From Metaphire vulgaris (taxonomy: Eukaryota > Annelida > Clitellata > Crassiclitellata > Megascolecidae), in NCBI GenBank assembly GCA_018105865.1, contig CM030863.1:1243001-1307000 (forward strand): a DNA stretch of 64,000 bases. Reading direction: 5' to 3'. How positions within the stretch are numbered: the first letter of the stretch is position 1; every line of letters starts with the position of its first letter. Below are positions 61,731 through 64,000 of the stretch, one piece after another. The notes beneath the pieces are model-generated. The model worked only from the letters and a program-made list of their open reading frames with translations. It did no database searches and had not been told where the DNA came from. The translations under genes and the position numbers were made by a program.

Positions 61731-64000
61731 CTTTGTACAGTTAGTAATCTAAATTCAAACATTCAATTTTTATGAGAATTTCAACTTATTTCACTCATTG
61801 GTATACCGTACCTAGGGTAGGATAGATGTCCTGGGCGCCATTTACAGGGGTTGTCAGAAAACTGATCTTGCTCTACTCTGCGTAGAATGAGAAACAACTG
61901 AGAAAACTGACTTTGAGCACATCATAGACCACTCTGTATCAGTGAAAGCAAGAAAAGTGCACCTGTTGTTTCAATCTTGTGCCATTAAAATGTCATGATT
62001 TGTTAATTAAAGATTTGTTAACCTGAACATTTCATTTTCTGACCCCCTGTCATGGGCGCCAAATACCCTTACAGCAGGGATATTTGACTAAATGTTATTA
62101 TTTATATAACATATATATATATATATATTATATATATAACATATATATATATATGTATTATATATAACATTTATATATATATATGTCTCAGATCTACTAT
62201 ACCAGTTACAAAAATTTAAAAAATTTAGTTAATATGTAATAGAAAACAGATAATGATGCTGAAAATAACACATTAAAACTTATTTATACCGGTAGGTATT
62301 AGAAAAATGTGTTTTTCATTTCAGTATCTTTTTGGGCCATTTCACACCCTTTGGCGGGCCGGGTCTAGCCCGTGGGTCTCCATTTGAGTACCCCTGCCTT
62401 ATAAGCCCGCCTCTGACGTCATCCTGCTGTGTTTCTTATTATTTCAACCAACAACTGATCGGTTTTATGGAGAGCTTCATTGGAGTGGATTAGCTTGTGC
62501 ATATATAGGACTGTTTGGTTTCGTGCGGTCATGATCTGGAACCGGTTAATCTAGCGGATCCAATTCGAATCAGATGTTGGTTTTAGTGACCAGAGGATCT
62601 CTTCTTGTTGCTTCCGCTATTTATGCCCTCCACTTCCGCTGCCATCTTTGGACTTTTTATTGTTATTACCTCAATTTGTTTAAAGGTTTCCAATTTAGAT
62701 CCACTGTTTTATTGAGATAACATGCAACAGATTTCTTTAAGCAACAGATTTCTTTAAGCGTGAAGGAATTATTACAGACTAAGACTCCATCCACTGTACT
62801 CTTGCTTCGCTTCTTACCCTACTCCTGCTACCCCTACTTCTGCTTCATTTCGTACCCTACTCCTGCTACCCCACTTCTGCTTCATTTCGTACCCCCTCAC
62901 CCGGTTCAGTGATAAAACTACGGTAATCTCACTTTTTTTATCGAGCAACTCAATAATTGCGGGTGCCTCCAAGTTGAAATATCAGAGGCACGATGCAAAT
63001 CTTACATTACATTTCACGGGACCAAGATTCGTGAAATTTGTGGGAGTTGAAGCCTCTATCTGGTCCCCCTCTCCCATCCTCCTTCCTCCTATCCCCCTCC
63101 AATTATGCAATCCTACCCGTGTGGCCCTTGTTTTATGTCTAATATCTACACTGGACCGAAATGAAACTGTTTGCCTTGTCCTCCGAATATCGTGTCCTCT
63201 TCTTGTTGACACTGTTTGTCTGACTCTTGCATTCGAGTGGTGTTGCCGTTGTGTATTTTTTTGCAGCCAATATCCAGATTTGTTCTCTAGACGTTTAAAA
63301 TTATCCCCCCCGCTGCATTGCTCTATTAATAACGCATTTTCTGCCTACAGTGTACGCATCTGTTTGGGTTGGGGTATAGTTGAGATGTTAAAGCGCTTTT
63401 GTTGTGGACCTCAGCCTTGTTACAGCGCTATAGAAATCGTCCAAGAATGAATGAATGAATGAATGAAGTGTAATAAGGGACCATCCATAAATGACGTCAC
63501 GCACTTGGGGATGGGTTCAAACATTGGTGACGATGTGTGACGATGGGGGGAGGGGGTTTCAGAAATGTGACGTCGCATACCGGTAATACTAAATATTGCT
63601 ATTAATACCGCAATGCTATGTTACCGCAAAGTTGAACGTATTTTACACTTATAATTCCTTTAAAATAAAAAAGAATTTGAAAAAGTTTCTGAATACCACT
63701 TCAACTATAATAATTATGAGTTTTTAAAACAAATTCACTGCAATATTCGCTTCAAAATAAGTGAATTGAAACATTAATTTTGACATTAGAAAGATGGAGG
63801 GGGTTAACACGTTGTGACGTCAATTTTAGGGGGTCTGACTTTTTGTGACGACTTGTGACTGAGGGAGGGGGTAAAAAACTGTCAAAATCGCATGATGTCA
63901 TTTATGGACGGCCTCTAAGTTCTAATGTTCAAGTAATATAATTAATCAAGATGGTTTATGAAAAGAAATAATGGTTCCCCACAAATTATGTTGTTCTTAA

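Noticed and set aside
62974..63450. 158-codon plus-strand reading frame near the right edge
   Set aside because: No recognisable domain, no supporting splice signals, and its 3' part is a SINE-like segment with an (ATGA)n tail.

Overview
This is a eukaryotic, almost certainly marine-invertebrate metazoan window. All recognised genes are broken into small exons with GT-AG boundaries, and introns and spacers are AT-rich and packed with microsatellites (TTA, TA, CA, GA), short inverted-repeat elements and LINE relics. The gene content (FBXO28, a RING/B-box/NHL TRIM protein, CARD and TRADD-N-like domains, NADAR domains) points to a deuterostome-like genome such as an echinoderm, hemichordate or lancelet. 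That placement is inference. There are no prokaryotic features.

Layout. (1) 640-6488, plus strand: 3' part of a gene encoding two NADAR domains in tandem. The first looks intact. The second lacks several signature residues and runs into a long repeat-rich tail whose reading frame shifts twice. (2) 12508-8362, minus strand: a complete four-exon FBXO28 orthologue, including a 117-bp F-box first exon. (3) About 14.5-15.4 kb, minus: frameshifted relic of a multicopy gene family. (4) 22628-17815, minus: two-exon TRIM gene (RING, two B-boxes, coiled coil, NHL-type propeller). (5) 39655-29779, minus: an unusual locus built from symmetric phase-1 exons. One transcript model (35529-29779) gives a 542-residue CARD/TRADD-N-like/propeller protein. 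An upstream exon set (39655-36011) adds CARD, CARD and TRADD-N-like modules, and can be spliced in phase onto the same 3' exons to give about 830 residues. (6) 40-64 kb: no gene recognised; mostly tandem arrays, microsatellites and transposon debris, including four diverged units of about 1.3 kb between 46.1 and 50.7 kb.

The propeller exons of the TRIM gene and of the CARD/TRADD-N-like gene are clearly related, and both are entered in phase 1. This suggests an exon-shuffled sensor module attached either to a ubiquitin-ligase front end or to death-fold adaptor domains. With the neighbouring NADAR gene (the family removes ADP-ribose from nucleobases or cleaves N-glycosidic bonds), the window has the look of an innate-immune or stress-signalling neighbourhood. 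A functional link between the genes is not shown by the sequence.

Mobile DNA is dominated by hAT-type elements: a degraded hAT of 1.17 kb with a perfect 19-bp inverted repeat and perfect 8-bp target duplication, plus several miniature families with CAG-starting ends, two of which sit 26-39 bp from splice acceptors of the genes.
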